NCBI RefSeq assembly: GCF_006491645.1
Contig: NZ_VDCZ01000006.1
Span: 158,461-222,460, forward strand
Length of the DNA: 64,000 nucleotides
Direction: 5' to 3'
DNA from: Flavobacterium profundi
GTDB lineage: Bacteria > Bacteroidota > Bacteroidia > Flavobacteriales > Flavobacteriaceae
Shown here: positions 45,024 through 53,876 of the stretch, one piece after another
Position numbering within the stretch: position 1 is the first letter of the stretch
Layout: each line of letters starts with the position of its first letter
Made by a program: the position numbers and the translations under genes
The notes under the pieces: generated by a model
Told to the model about the DNA's origin: nothing
Seen by the model: only the letters and a program-made list of their open reading frames with translations
Databases searched by the model: none

Positions 45024-45037
45024 TGGTTTTTACATAA

Positions 45038-45069
45038 AAAAGCTACATCCGCATTGTAATGTAGCTTTT
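45038..45069. terminator. Bidirectional terminator between the MutS-like gene and DUF547 copy 2
   Basis: AAAAGCTACAT (45038-45048) and ATGTAGCTTTT (45059-45069) are perfect 11-bp complements around a 10-nt loop, between convergent stops. Confidence 0.85.
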
Positions 45070-45104
45070 GGGTAATAAAGAAATAATTAATTAAAAAAGT
45101 GAAA

Positions 45105-45848
45105 TTATTTTAAGGCTAAGAATTCTTTTGTAGCAAATTTAACTTGGCTGTTCAAACTCCAATTGTACTCTAAATACTGAATTTCAGCATTTTCTTTGAT
45201 ACGAGTGTCAGAATATTTATTAATATAGTCTATTACCGTTGCATTATTTTTAAGAAAATCAGCTGCAAACCAATCAAAAATTTTAGATAATTTGACTTCT
45301 TTTCTACTGATATCATTTTTGGTTGTATTATTGATAAATTTTTTTGCTGCAATTTCGAGTTGGTCATCTATGGTATCAGCATAAAAAGGCACTCTATTGA
45401 TATTTGGACAAGATATGGAAGCACAATTGATGGCAAAATGAATGCGTTCGTCTAAAGTTTTACTCAAAATTTCCTTTTCAATATAATTTAGTGAGACCAA
45501 TTGGTTTTTTACAGGTATAAAGCGTAAATCAAAGGATTGAGACACATCTCGAATACTATTGATTGGAAAGTTGTCAATAATCAATTTAATTGAATATACA
45601 TTGTAAATATTGATCCAATGGGATAACTCTTGGTTTTTGCTCCAATTGGAATAGGTTTCTAATTTTTCAAATCGGTCAATGGCATTTTTTAAATCTGTGT
45701 GATTTTCATATATAGCATCGTAATCGACATAACCTTCTTCAGAGACATATTTGGTAAGAAAATCTTCATAAAATTGGTAATTGATATATTGACTAAAAGC
45801 ACTGATTTGAGATAAAAGAAAGACGGATAGTATAATTATTTTTTTCAT
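45105..45848 (-). CDS. Exported DUF547 protein, copy 2
   Basis: 247 aa, ungapped and clearly similar along its length to the protein at 42254-42997. Signal peptide (ILSVFLLSQISAFSQ). Carries the same core (LSHWINIYNVYSIKLIIDNFP; ERIHFAINCASISCPNI; LEYNWSLNSQ). The duplication looks old because both differ at many sites while keeping the length and the conserved Cys and His residues. There is no obvious reason for its place at the end of the MutS-like gene apart from segmental duplication. Confidence 0.82.
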   Translation of the reverse strand: MKKIIILSVFLLSQISAFSQYINYQFYEDFLTKYVSEEGYVDYDAIYENHTDLKNAIDRFEKLETYSNWSKNQELSHWINIYNVYSIKLIIDNFPINSIRDVSQSFDLRFIPVKNQLVSLNYIEKEILSKTLDERIHFAINCASISCPNINRVPFYADTIDDQLEIAAKKFINNTTKNDISRKEVKLSKIFDWFAADFLKNNATVIDYINKYSDTRIKENAEIQYLEYNWSLNSQVKFATKEFLALK

Positions 45849-45945
45849 GATATATAAACTGGATGATTTATTATACTTACGAAAAAAATAGGATGTTGGT
45901 TTTTAAGTGCCTGAAAATTGAGTAGTTAAATGAGATATAAAAAAT

Positions 45946-45981
45946 AAAAACCGCAATTCCTTTTCAGTACATGCGGTTTTT
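45946..45981 (-). terminator. Terminator, probably of dnaN
   Basis: AAAAACCGCA (45946-45955) pairs perfectly with TGCGGTTTTT (45972-45981). On the minus strand it lies about 70 bp past the dnaN stop at 46052. Confidence 0.75.
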
Positions 45982-46017
45982 GGGTTAAGGTTGGTTATAG
46001 TTATTTTAAAATTAGAA

Positions 46018-46049
46018 TATTTCTAAATTCTAAATTCTGATTTCTAAAT
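46018..46049. repeat. ATTTCTA/AATTCTA heptamers
   Basis: The units ATTTCTA, AATTCTA, AATTCTG, ATTTCTA follow without a gap, ending 3 bp before the dnaN stop codon at 46052. Confidence 0.7.
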
Positions 46050-46051
46050 TA

Positions 46052-47170
46052 TTAGTTGCTTAACATAACTGGCATAACCAACATAGTTACGGTTTCGCCA
46101 TCATCTAAACCATCTACAGGAGTAAGAATACCTGCTCTGTTTGGCATAGACATTTCTAACTGAATTTCATCGCTGGTTAAATTGTTTAACATCTCTGTTA
46201 AGAAGCGAGAGTTAAAACCAATTTGCATATCATCACCTTGATAGTCACAAGTTAATCTTTCATCAGCTTTATTTGAATAATCAATATCTTCAGCAGAAAT
46301 ATTCAATTCTGTACCAGCAATTTTTAAACGAATTTGATGCGTTGTTTTATTAGCGAAAATAGCCACACGACGCACCGAGCTTAAAAACTGCACTCTATTG
46401 ATTAATAATTTATTTGGATTTTCCTTAGGAATTACCGCTTCATAATTGGGGTATTTCCCATCGATTAAACGACAGGTTAATACATAGTTTTCAAATGAAA
46501 AAGTTGCATTCGCATCGTTATATTCAATTTTTACTTCAGCGTCTGACGCAGCTAAAATACCTTTTAAAATATTTAAAGGTTTTTTAGGCATAATAAAATC
46601 CGCCACTTGAGAAGCTTTTACATCTGTACGAGCGTATTTAACTAATTTATGAGCATCCGTTGCAACAAATATTAAACCATCTGGTGAAAATTGAAAAAAC
46701 ACACCACTCATAACAGGTCTTAAATCATCATTACCTGCAGCAAATATAGTTTTACTAACAGCGGTAGCTAATACTTCAGCAGGAACAATAGTTGAAGAAG
46801 GATCTTCTAAAGCCACTGCTTTTGGAAATTCCTCACCTGGAGCATAAGCGATAGCATATTTACCAGAATTAGAACTAATTTCTACCGTACTGTTTTCTTC
46901 AACTGTAAAAGTTAAAGGTTGTTCTGGGAATGTTTTAAGGATGTCTAATAATAACTTTGCTGGAACAGCAACACTACCTTGGCTAGTTGAGTCTATTTCT
47001 AAACTCGCCGACATGGTCGTTTCTAAATCAGATGCAGAAACAGTAAGTTTACTGTTATCTAATTCAAATAAAAAGTTATCTAAAATGGGTAACGTATTAC
47101 TACTATTAATAACACTTCCTAATACTTGAAGTTGTTTTAATAAATATGAACTCGAAACTATGAACTTCAT
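46052..47170 (-). CDS. dnaN: DNA polymerase III beta sliding clamp
   Basis: 372 aa, a usual length for DnaN. Three clamp domains can be read: the N-terminal MKFIVSSSYLLKQLQVLGSVIN, LPILDNFLFELDNSKLTVSASDLET and the central RPVMSGVFFQFSPDGLIFVATDAHKLV, then the C-terminal GDDMQIGFNSRFLTEML and VTMLVMPVML. It forms a dimer ring on DNA that tethers the polymerase. A strong promoter with TTG and -7 box lies 40-70 bp upstream. Located outside the dnaA region, as is common in Bacteroidetes. Confidence 0.96.
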   Translation of the reverse strand: MKFIVSSSYLLKQLQVLGSVINSSNTLPILDNFLFELDNSKLTVSASDLETTMSASLEIDSTSQGSVAVPAKLLLDILKTFPEQPLTFTVEENSTVEISSNSGKYAIAYAPGEEFPKAVALEDPSSTIVPAEVLATAVSKTIFAAGNDDLRPVMSGVFFQFSPDGLIFVATDAHKLVKYARTDVKASQVADFIMPKKPLNILKGILAASDAEVKIEYNDANATFSFENYVLTCRLIDGKYPNYEAVIPKENPNKLLINRVQFLSSVRRVAIFANKTTHQIRLKIAGTELNISAEDIDYSNKADERLTCDYQGDDMQIGFNSRFLTEMLNNLTSDEIQLEMSMPNRAGILTPVDGLDDGETVTMLVMPVMLSN

Positions 47171-47209
47171 TATTTTTTTATTTTAAAACCGTTTATGATT
47201 TTAGTTGCA

Positions 47210-47240
47210 CAAATATATTCTAAATTATTAGCAATCACAA
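47210..47240 (-). promoter_or_regulatory. Promoter of dnaN
   Basis: On the minus strand TTG (47238-47240), 20 bp, TATATTTG (47210-47217). It fits the Bacteroidetes consensus fully. The -7 box ends 39 bp before the dnaN ATG. Confidence 0.75.
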
Positions 47241-47257
47241 AAACATTTTATTAACAT

Positions 47258-48940
47258 CTACTTGCTATATACTTTTTTTCTTAAATAGGTAAAAAGAATG
47301 CCAAATATAGCTAAAATTACAATTGGTAATCCGACAGTTATCATTTGTGCCCATGAATAATTTTGGTACACTCTTTCTTTATTTAATAAAGGTAAGGAAA
47401 CATCTTTGCTTCTAATGTTGATAAGTCCTGTATCGTCTAATAAGTAATTCACGCAATTCATTAGAAATTCTTTGTTTCCATAGAAATTGTTCGTCCATTT
47501 GTCAAAACCTAATTCCAAGGGAGCACCTTTTTCTATTTGATTTTTAATTACATCTCCATCAGAAATAACTATCATTTTATTTTGAGGACTTTCTTTTTTG
47601 AAAGTAGTATCTTTAAAAGGTAAGACACGATTGGTATACATCGAATTAAATTGTCCTTCTAAAAGTACAGCTACCGGCATTAATCCTTTACCAGTATATT
47701 CTTCGGGTTTCGTTTCTTCAGTAACGATGTCTAAAGAAATTTGAGTAGGAGTTCCTATAGGTTTTGAATACTCTGAACTACTTAAAAGTACTGTTTTTTT
47801 TATGTTATTATTTAAGAGTTCAATAGGAGAAGCAAACTCAAATTTAATTCCTTCCATGTTTTTTACCAAAGGATGAGTCGTAGATGGATATACAAAAGGA
47901 GAAAATTTCCAGAAATATTGTTGGTATTGCGTATTACTGCCTTGTTGACCTGTAGCTAATTTAATCGGTATGGCTTGTTCGTCTTTTATTAATAAAGGAT
48001 TAATTCGAATCCCATATTTAAAAAACATTTCGGTTAGATTTAAATCATTGTTCTGTGCTAAAATGCTTCCTGTTTCGTTGTACAAATCTTCATAATTTGC
48101 GTGTACATTGTCTAGTAACCAAAGCGTTTTCCCACCATTCATAATAAATTGATCCAGTACTTGTTTTTCTTCATCGCTAAAAGCTTCTGTAGGTTTTGCA
48201 ACAATGGCTAAATCATAATTTTCTAAAGCGGCTAAAGTTTCTTTTGGTTTTGCGCTTACTGAATCTAATGTAAAAGGCGCTAGAAAATAGCTTTCACGAA
48301 CTGTCTTTAAGAAATCTGCGATATAAATATCTTGTAATTCACCGTTTCCTTTAATAATAGCAATTTTCTTTTGTTTCTCTTTGGTAATCTTATTAAAAGC
48401 TTCTGCAAAAGCAAATTCCAAATGCTGTACCGAACTAATTACTTTTTCTTCAGTGGAAGCACCCATCAAGTTTTTTAATAAGGCTACTTTAGCACCTTTA
48501 TCTCCATAACTAGCTACTGCCCAAGGGAAAACTACTTCTTGTGTTTGTTTGCCTTTATCATCTACAGTAATGTTTAAAGGTTGTAAGCCTCTTTCATAAA
48601 ATTGTTTCATTACTGCAACACGCTCTTCTTCTTTCTCAATAGGATTTACAAAATTGATAATGATATTTGGATTATAAGCGGCAAATTCTTCTAATAATTC
48701 TCTGGTTTCATTTTGTAAACGTTTGAAATCAGGAGGAAAATTTCCTTCTAAAAAAACATCCACAATTAGAGGGCTATCTATATTTTTAATAATGTTTAGC
48801 GAAGTTTCTGAAAGCGTATAACGTTTGTCTTCCGTTAAATCAAAACGTTTGAAAAAGTAAAAACTAATAGTATTGATAGCAATTAAAAGGATCAGTATAA
48901 GTGCTAATGCTTTCAGGTTTTGTTTTTTTGAATTTTTCAT
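47258..48940 (-). CDS. gldG: Gliding motility ABC transporter substrate-binding-like subunit GldG
   Basis: 560 aa. One N-terminal transmembrane helix (LKALALILILLIAINTISFYFF, about 8-29), a large extracytoplasmic domain of the GldG/ABC uncharacterised type (TLSETSLNIIKNIDSPLIVDVFLEG; FAEAFNKITKEKQKKIAIIKGNGE; DVIKNQI) and a C-terminal helix (MITVGLPIVILAIFGILFTYL, about 533-553). The GldFG permease and GldA ATPase form an ABC transporter needed for gliding in Flavobacterium johnsoniae. Its gldF neighbour overlaps by one base. Its ATPase partner is not in this window. Confidence 0.93.
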   Translation of the reverse strand: MKNSKKQNLKALALILILLIAINTISFYFFKRFDLTEDKRYTLSETSLNIIKNIDSPLIVDVFLEGNFPPDFKRLQNETRELLEEFAAYNPNIIINFVNPIEKEEERVAVMKQFYERGLQPLNITVDDKGKQTQEVVFPWAVASYGDKGAKVALLKNLMGASTEEKVISSVQHLEFAFAEAFNKITKEKQKKIAIIKGNGELQDIYIADFLKTVRESYFLAPFTLDSVSAKPKETLAALENYDLAIVAKPTEAFSDEEKQVLDQFIMNGGKTLWLLDNVHANYEDLYNETGSILAQNNDLNLTEMFFKYGIRINPLLIKDEQAIPIKLATGQQGSNTQYQQYFWKFSPFVYPSTTHPLVKNMEGIKFEFASPIELLNNNIKKTVLLSSSEYSKPIGTPTQISLDIVTEETKPEEYTGKGLMPVAVLLEGQFNSMYTNRVLPFKDTTFKKESPQNKMIVISDGDVIKNQIEKGAPLELGFDKWTNNFYGNKEFLMNCVNYLLDDTGLINIRSKDVSLPLLNKERVYQNYSWAQMITVGLPIVILAIFGILFTYLRKKVYSK

Positions 48941-49665
48941 TATCCTCTCATTCTTTTTAGTTGGTAAACAGTCATTGCTAAAAATAATACCGTTATGCTG
49001 ATAAAATAGGTTACATCTCTGGTATCAATTACTCCTCGACTCATGCTTCGAAAATGAAAATCCATACCAATAGCTGCAATTATTCTACTGTTTTCTGCAA
49101 AACTGTTTGCCACTCCATCAAAACCAAAATAAAAGATAAAACAAATAAATACAGCTAAAATAAAGGCAATAATTTGGTTGTCGGAAAGTGAAGATGTAAA
49201 TAGACCAATAGCGGTGTAACCAGCTATTAAAAATAGCAATCCAAAATAAGATCCTAAAGTACTGCCCATATCAATATTGCCAGGAGGATTACCAAAATAA
49301 GAAATCATCCATACATAAATATAAGTAGGAAGTAAAGCAATAATAATTAATACAAAAGCACCTAAGAATTTACCATTTACAATTTCCCAAGTGGTTAGTG
49401 GTTTGGTAAAGAGAAGTTCGATAGTACCTTGTTTTTTTTCATCTGAGATACTTCGCATTGTTACTGCTGGAATTAAAAAAATTAAAATCCATGGAGCTAA
49501 TTTGAAAAACGGACTTAAATCGGCAAATCCTGAATTTAGGATGTTAAATTCGCCATCAAAAACCCATAAAAATAAGCCATTTAGAATTAAAAAAATAGCA
49601 ATCACCAAATAGCCTATCGGTGATCCAAAAAAAGATTTTATTTCTCTTATAAGTAATGCTTTCAT
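48940..49665 (-). CDS. gldF: Gliding motility ABC transporter permease GldF
   Basis: 241 aa, ABC-2 permease. Six hydrophobic helices are visible (for example GYLVIAIFLILNGLFLWVF, PWILIFLIPAVTM, LGAFVLIIIALLPTYIYVW, FGLLFLIAGYTAIGLFT, IIAFILAVFICFIFYFGF, VTYFISITVLFLAMTVY), with the conserved IREIKSFFGSPIGY start and DEKKQGTIELLFTKPLT loop. Its stop and the gldG ATG share one base, so they are translated together. A -7 box sits at 49722-49729. Confidence 0.94.
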   Translation of the reverse strand: MKALLIREIKSFFGSPIGYLVIAIFLILNGLFLWVFDGEFNILNSGFADLSPFFKLAPWILIFLIPAVTMRSISDEKKQGTIELLFTKPLTTWEIVNGKFLGAFVLIIIALLPTYIYVWMISYFGNPPGNIDMGSTLGSYFGLLFLIAGYTAIGLFTSSLSDNQIIAFILAVFICFIFYFGFDGVANSFAENSRIIAAIGMDFHFRSMSRGVIDTRDVTYFISITVLFLAMTVYQLKRMRG

Positions 49666-49721
49666 GTTTTTTATATTATCAAAATAGGTAAACCCAAAGA
49701 CTTTTTCAATTATTTTCCTTA

Positions 49722-49729
49722 CAAATGTA
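49722..49729 (-). promoter_or_regulatory. -7 promoter box of gldFG
   Basis: TACATTTG on the minus strand matches TAnnTTTG. At the -33 distance only TTCG is seen, not TTG. Confidence 0.55.
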
Positions 49730-49781
49730 CTATATTACTTGAAATACGAATCGACTGTCCTTATTTTAACATTATTATAGT

Positions 49782-50078
49782 TTAAGGAAGTGAGACTATT
49801 TTATCGACACTCCATGCTTCTGGTTTATCACTAAATAATATTTTTGTTTCTCCCCAAACTTTTTTAAACAAGGCTGAATTTCTATACGCTTCTAGATTTT
49901 CTTCGGTTTGCCAATAGCTGTAAGTAAAAAAAACACAAGGATTGTGTTTATCCTGATACAATTCTAAGAATTGATTGCCTTCAAAATTTCGAATTTTTTC
50001 TTTTACTGTATCAAAATTAGCTAGAAAATTTTCAATTTGGTCTTCTTGAAAATGCATTTTTACAATTCGTACAAACAT
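49782..50078 (-). CDS. Small antibiotic biosynthesis monooxygenase-like (ABM) protein
   Basis: 98 aa. The ABM fold pattern is MFVRIVKMHFQEDQIENFLANF, then FEGNQFLELYQDKHNPCVFFTYSYWQTEENLEAYRNS and FKKVWGETKILF. Members are dimeric ferredoxin-fold proteins; many are uncharacterised, others are quinone or heme monooxygenases. It begins 2 bp after the end of the SAM hydrolase gene and is co-transcribed with it. No other evidence for substrate. Confidence 0.8.
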   Translation of the reverse strand: MFVRIVKMHFQEDQIENFLANFDTVKEKIRNFEGNQFLELYQDKHNPCVFFTYSYWQTEENLEAYRNSALFKKVWGETKILFSDKPEAWSVDKIVSLP

Positions 50079-50080
50079 TT

Positions 50081-50911
50081 TTATTCTTTAAAAGTTATCG
50101 TTACTACATCTCTAAATTTCAAACCTAATAAAGTAGAGGCAGAACCTACTGTTTTAGGATTACTTTTATATATTGCGATTTCTAAATATTCGTTTTCATT
50201 AAAAAGCGCCAAAGCATTCCCTTCAAATGTTTTTAAAGAATATTTGTCAATATTTTTAAAATCAGAATAATAGCGATGAATTCGTTCTAGTTTTTTGGTA
50301 TGAAACGAAATCGTGTATGCTCTTTTTAAAGCAATATCTTCAAACATTTTTTTAGAAATATTGGTCACACAATTTCCAAATTGATCAATATAAATAATAT
50401 TTCCTTTAATAGAACTGCCATCTGTAGCAATTACAGGTGTTAATTCATTCACTATCTTTAATTCTGTAATTTCTTTACCAATTACATTTAAAAGTCCGCC
50501 TCTTGTAATATGAGAAGCCACAGCAACAAAAACATTCATGGGAGTAGGGTCTTCTTGCAAGCGATCGTGAATGGAAATGGCAACCATCTTTTGAGGAATC
50601 TTCTTTTGTATTAAGGCACTTAAAATGCCATTATCGGCACAAATAAAATATTGATCTTCCCATTGCATGGCAATATGTTGTGTGCTTTCTGTCTTTTCAC
50701 TATCAACTCCTATAATATGAATGGTACCTTTTGGAAAGTTTTTATAAGAAGCTGCAATACAATAACTCGCTTCTAAGGTGTTGAATAAATCAATATTATG
50801 AGAAATGTCAACAATAGTTGGGTTGTCAATGCTCGAAATTAGCTTACCTTTTAAAGCACCTACAAAATGGTCCTTTAATCCAAAATCGGTAGTAAGCGTA
50901 ATTATTGACAT
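50081..50911 (-). CDS. SAM hydrolase / SAM-dependent halogenase-like protein (DUF62 family)
   Basis: 276 aa. The DUF62 family starts TLTTDFGLKDHFVGALKG and continues DNPTIVDISHNIDLFN and GTIHIIGVDSE. The GNCVTNI segment and the C-terminal domain with KTVGSASTLLGLKF complete the fold. In this family bacterial members hydrolyse S-adenosylmethionine to adenosine and methionine (SAM hydroxide adenosyltransferase), while the halogen-using enzymes are a minority with a special loop not seen here. A -7-like TAGCTTTG at 51052-51059 on the minus strand may drive it. Divergent from phoH. Confidence 0.9.
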   Translation of the reverse strand: MSIITLTTDFGLKDHFVGALKGKLISSIDNPTIVDISHNIDLFNTLEASYCIAASYKNFPKGTIHIIGVDSEKTESTQHIAMQWEDQYFICADNGILSALIQKKIPQKMVAISIHDRLQEDPTPMNVFVAVASHITRGGLLNVIGKEITELKIVNELTPVIATDGSSIKGNIIYIDQFGNCVTNISKKMFEDIALKRAYTISFHTKKLERIHRYYSDFKNIDKYSLKTFEGNALALFNENEYLEIAIYKSNPKTVGSASTLLGLKFRDVVTITFKE

Positions 50912-51101
50912 ATTTTTGTTTATAACTTATTAATGATGCTAGCTATGTTTTTCTTAAATTTGAAATCATGCTCTTTTTTACACCCTTTCAAAGCGTAAAA
51001 AAGAATCCAAAATCGATAGATTGAAAAACATTTTGTATCCAAAAATGAATACAAAGCTAGCATAATTTTAGTACAACAAAAATAATTTAAAAAGAAAGCA
51101 T

Positions 51102-52052
51102 TTGAACGAGAGAAACATTGAATTAGTAGAGATTACACCTAAAGATTTTTGGGGCGCACAAGATGTTCATTTAGAAGCCATTAAAAAATATTATCCCAAA
51201 TTGAAATTTGTGGCGAGAGGCACTACACTTAAGGTTTATGGAGAGGAAGAAATTTTAGAAGAATTTGAAGCCAAATTTAAGCGTTTAATGCTTCATTTTA
51301 CTCGATATAACAATATTGATGAAAATGTAGTTGCCAGAGTATTGGAAAGTGACGCACAAGAAACACAATATATGCATGATAGAGATAAAATTCTAGTGCA
51401 TGGTGTAAGTGGAAAGTTGATTAAAGCCATGACGCCCAATCAACAAAAGTTAGTAGAAACTATTGTTAAAAATGATATGGTTTTTGCTATTGGTCCAGCA
51501 GGAACTGGTAAAACGTATACTGGAGTTGCCATGGCGGTTAAAGCATTAAAAGAAAAACAAGTAAAACGTATTATTTTAACAAGACCAGCAGTTGAAGCAG
51601 GTGAGAACTTAGGTTTTTTACCAGGAGATATGAAAGAAAAATTAGATCCTTACATGCAACCTTTGTATGATGCTTTACGCGATATGATTCCACCAGAAAA
51701 ATTAGAAGATTATATTTTAAAAGGAATTATTCAAATTGCACCTCTTGCTTTTATGAGAGGACGTACTCTAGATAATGCTTTTGTAATCTTAGATGAAGCA
51801 CAAAATACAACCCATAGTCAAATGAAAATGTTTTTAACCCGTATGGGTAAAAACGCAAAATTTATGATTACAGGTGATCCAGGTCAGGTTGATTTACCAA
51901 GAAGAACCATTTCTGGTTTGAAAGAAGCTATTTTAATTTTAAAAGATGTTGAAGGTGTTGGTATCATCTATTTAGATGATAAGGATATTGTGCGTCATAA
52001 ATTAGTAAAAAAGATTATCGATGCTTACAAAAGTATTGAAAACCATGATTAA
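51102..52052 (+). CDS. phoH: PhoH-family ATPase with a TTG start
   Basis: 316 aa starting at TTG 51102. No ATG comes before the conserved N-terminus NERNIELVEITPKDFWG, and other flavobacterial PhoH proteins, as I remember them, begin MNER, so TTG is the real start. KH-like N-terminal part at about 20-100, then the PhoH ATPase: Walker A GPAGTGKT, MKEKLDPYMQPLYDAL, LAFMRGRTLDNAFVILDEAQNTT and the helicase-like MITGDPGQVDLP. PhoH-type proteins are linked to RNA handling. Followed by a strong terminator. Confidence 0.93.
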   Translation: MNERNIELVEITPKDFWGAQDVHLEAIKKYYPKLKFVARGTTLKVYGEEEILEEFEAKFKRLMLHFTRYNNIDENVVARVLESDAQETQYMHDRDKILVHGVSGKLIKAMTPNQQKLVETIVKNDMVFAIGPAGTGKTYTGVAMAVKALKEKQVKRIILTRPAVEAGENLGFLPGDMKEKLDPYMQPLYDALRDMIPPEKLEDYILKGIIQIAPLAFMRGRTLDNAFVILDEAQNTTHSQMKMFLTRMGKNAKFMITGDPGQVDLPRRTISGLKEAILILKDVEGVGIIYLDDKDIVRHKLVKKIIDAYKSIENHD

Positions 52053-52070
52053 TCAGAATATCTACTATTT

Positions 52071-52100
52071 AAAAGCCAATTATTCAGTTAATTGGCTTTT
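52071..52100 (+). terminator. Terminator of phoH
   Basis: AAAAGCCAATTA (52071-52082) and TAATTGGCTTTT (52089-52100) are perfect 12-bp complements around a 6-nt loop, with a T-run after. Confidence 0.9.
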
Positions 52101-52162
52101 TTTATATCACAAAATTTAAAGTTTTGGATTGTTTCTATAACGTTTTAGTAAAATTTATCAAC

Positions 52163-52178
52163 ACGAAATCGTTTTCGT
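52163..52178 (+). promoter_or_regulatory. Possible LacI-type operator before the alpha-amylase gene
   Basis: ACGAAATCGTTTTCGT is a palindrome centred on CG (52170-52171) with one mismatch in 7-bp arms; central CG is typical for LacI-family sites. A near-consensus -7 element (TA, 3 bp, TTTG at 52190-52198) follows 11 bp later, so a bound repressor would overlap the -33 region. Confidence 0.45.
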
Positions 52179-52324
52179 TAAGGTATTCGTATTTTTTGAA
52201 TAAAATAAATATGAAATTTATATTAATTTAGATAAAAAATTAAACAAATTTAAATTAAATCGATTTTTCTAATTGATTATTATAACCCACCTATAACAAA
52301 CGAAAATCTATAATTATTTAACAT

Positions 52325-53761
52325 ATGAAACAAACAAATCAACTACGTTTATTGGCTTCTTGCTTCGTGTTTTCTTTCTTCTCTTGTGAACAGGAAGATG
52401 CAATCAACAAAAATGAAGAAGATTCCAGAAATTTTAAAGTCATTGAAGTAACCCATCACGATGGTCGTCCATTCAGTACAGGAGATGATAAATCCAATTT
52501 AAATTCCAAATATGTGGCTAATGCTGGAGGAGGCGTTATGATGCAAGGATTTTATTGGGATGTTCCAGCTGGAGGAACTTGGTGGAATGTAGTAAAAGGA
52601 AAAGTAACGGCTTGGGGAAATGCTGGTATTGAATCCATTTGGTTACCACCGGCTTCAAAAGCTCAAAATGGACCTTTTTCTATGGGATATGATCCAACCG
52701 ATTATTATGATTTTGGAAATTACAATCAAAATGGAACTGTTGAAACCCGTTTTGGTTCTAAGACCGAATTAACCAGTTTAATTACAGCTGCTCATAACGA
52801 AAACATGAAAGTATATGCAGATATTGTTATCAATCATAATAGTGGAGGACAATCAGAATATAATCCATACACTGGAACCAACACTTATACTAAATTTAAT
52901 GTAGCTTCAGGAAAATTTATAAGAAGCTATAATGATTTTTATAAAAACTCTTATGGGAATAACGATGAAGGAAGTTTCGGTGGTTTTCCAGATTTATGTC
53001 ATGCCAATCCTTATGTACAAGATTGGTTGTGGGGAAGAGCAGATGCTGTTGGAAAATATTATAAAAATACTATGAAATTTGATGGTTGGCGTTTTGATTA
53101 TGTAAAAGGATTTGGACCTTGGGTTGTGAATCAATGGAATGCTAATGTGGGAGGTTTTTCTGTTGGTGAATATTGGGACGGAAATGCTGCAACATTAGAG
53201 TGGTGGTGCGATAATGCCAATAGTTCTGCTTTTGATTTTGCGTGTTATTATAAAATGGATGAAGCTTTCGACGGAAATGATTTAACCAAATTAAGTACGG
53301 GTGACATGCTTTGGAAAAGAAGACCTTTTAGAGCAGTAACTTTTGTTTCTAACCATGATACCGATCAAATTTGGAAAAAAACTTTGGCTTATGCTTATAT
53401 TTTAACACACGAAGGTTATCCAACTATTTTTTATAGAGATTATGAAGAATGGTTAGACAAAAATAAATTGAACAATTTAATTTGGATTCATAACAACAAA
53501 GCAACTGGTAATACTTCCATTTTATATGCGGATAATGATGAATATATCGCGAGAAGAAATGGATACAATGGAAATCCTGGTTTAGTAGTGTATTTGAATA
53601 ATTCGAATGCTTGGCAAGAAAGATGGATTCAAACCAATTGGGCAAGTACTACAATTAAAGACTACACTGGAAATTCGAGTTGGTATCCAACCACACAAGG
53701 CGATAAATGGGTTAAAATTCAATGTCCTCCTAATAGTTATTCTATATGGTCTACATTATAG
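52325..53761 (+). CDS. Archaeal-type GH13 alpha-amylase, lipoprotein
   Basis: 478 aa. Lipobox Cys at about 20 (FVFSFFSCEQE), so it is probably on the outer membrane. A complete GH13 barrel follows: YADIVINHNSGG, WRFDYVKG with the nucleophile D258, VGEYWDGN with the acid/base E282, and FVSNHDTD with H344/D345. The phrases QGFYWDVPAGGTWW, IWLPPASKA..GPFSMGYDPTDYYDFG and TIFYRDYEEWL match, from memory, the alpha-amylase of Pyrococcus/Thermococcus (subfamily GH13_7). A C-terminal beta domain is present. It hydrolyses internal alpha-1,4 bonds of starch. It stands alone, without SusC/D. The operator-like site upstream suggests carbohydrate control. Confidence 0.92.
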   Translation: MKQTNQLRLLASCFVFSFFSCEQEDAINKNEEDSRNFKVIEVTHHDGRPFSTGDDKSNLNSKYVANAGGGVMMQGFYWDVPAGGTWWNVVKGKVTAWGNAGIESIWLPPASKAQNGPFSMGYDPTDYYDFGNYNQNGTVETRFGSKTELTSLITAAHNENMKVYADIVINHNSGGQSEYNPYTGTNTYTKFNVASGKFIRSYNDFYKNSYGNNDEGSFGGFPDLCHANPYVQDWLWGRADAVGKYYKNTMKFDGWRFDYVKGFGPWVVNQWNANVGGFSVGEYWDGNAATLEWWCDNANSSAFDFACYYKMDEAFDGNDLTKLSTGDMLWKRRPFRAVTFVSNHDTDQIWKKTLAYAYILTHEGYPTIFYRDYEEWLDKNKLNNLIWIHNNKATGNTSILYADNDEYIARRNGYNGNPGLVVYLNNSNAWQERWIQTNWASTTIKDYTGNSSWYPTTQGDKWVKIQCPPNSYSIWSTL

Positions 53762-53791
53762 TTTTTATTTCTTGAGTTATAATTGATTGAA

Positions 53792-53825
53792 GGTGCTGTA
53801 TTTTTTATACAGCATCTTTTTTTTG
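53792..53825 (+). terminator. Terminator of the alpha-amylase gene
   Basis: GGTGCTGTAT (53792-53801) pairs with ATACAGCATC (53807-53816; one G-U) and is followed by nine T. Confidence 0.85.
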
Positions 53826-53876
53826 TTATTGTCTTTCAAATAAACTTTATTTGCAACAATTAAAAAAGATAACATT

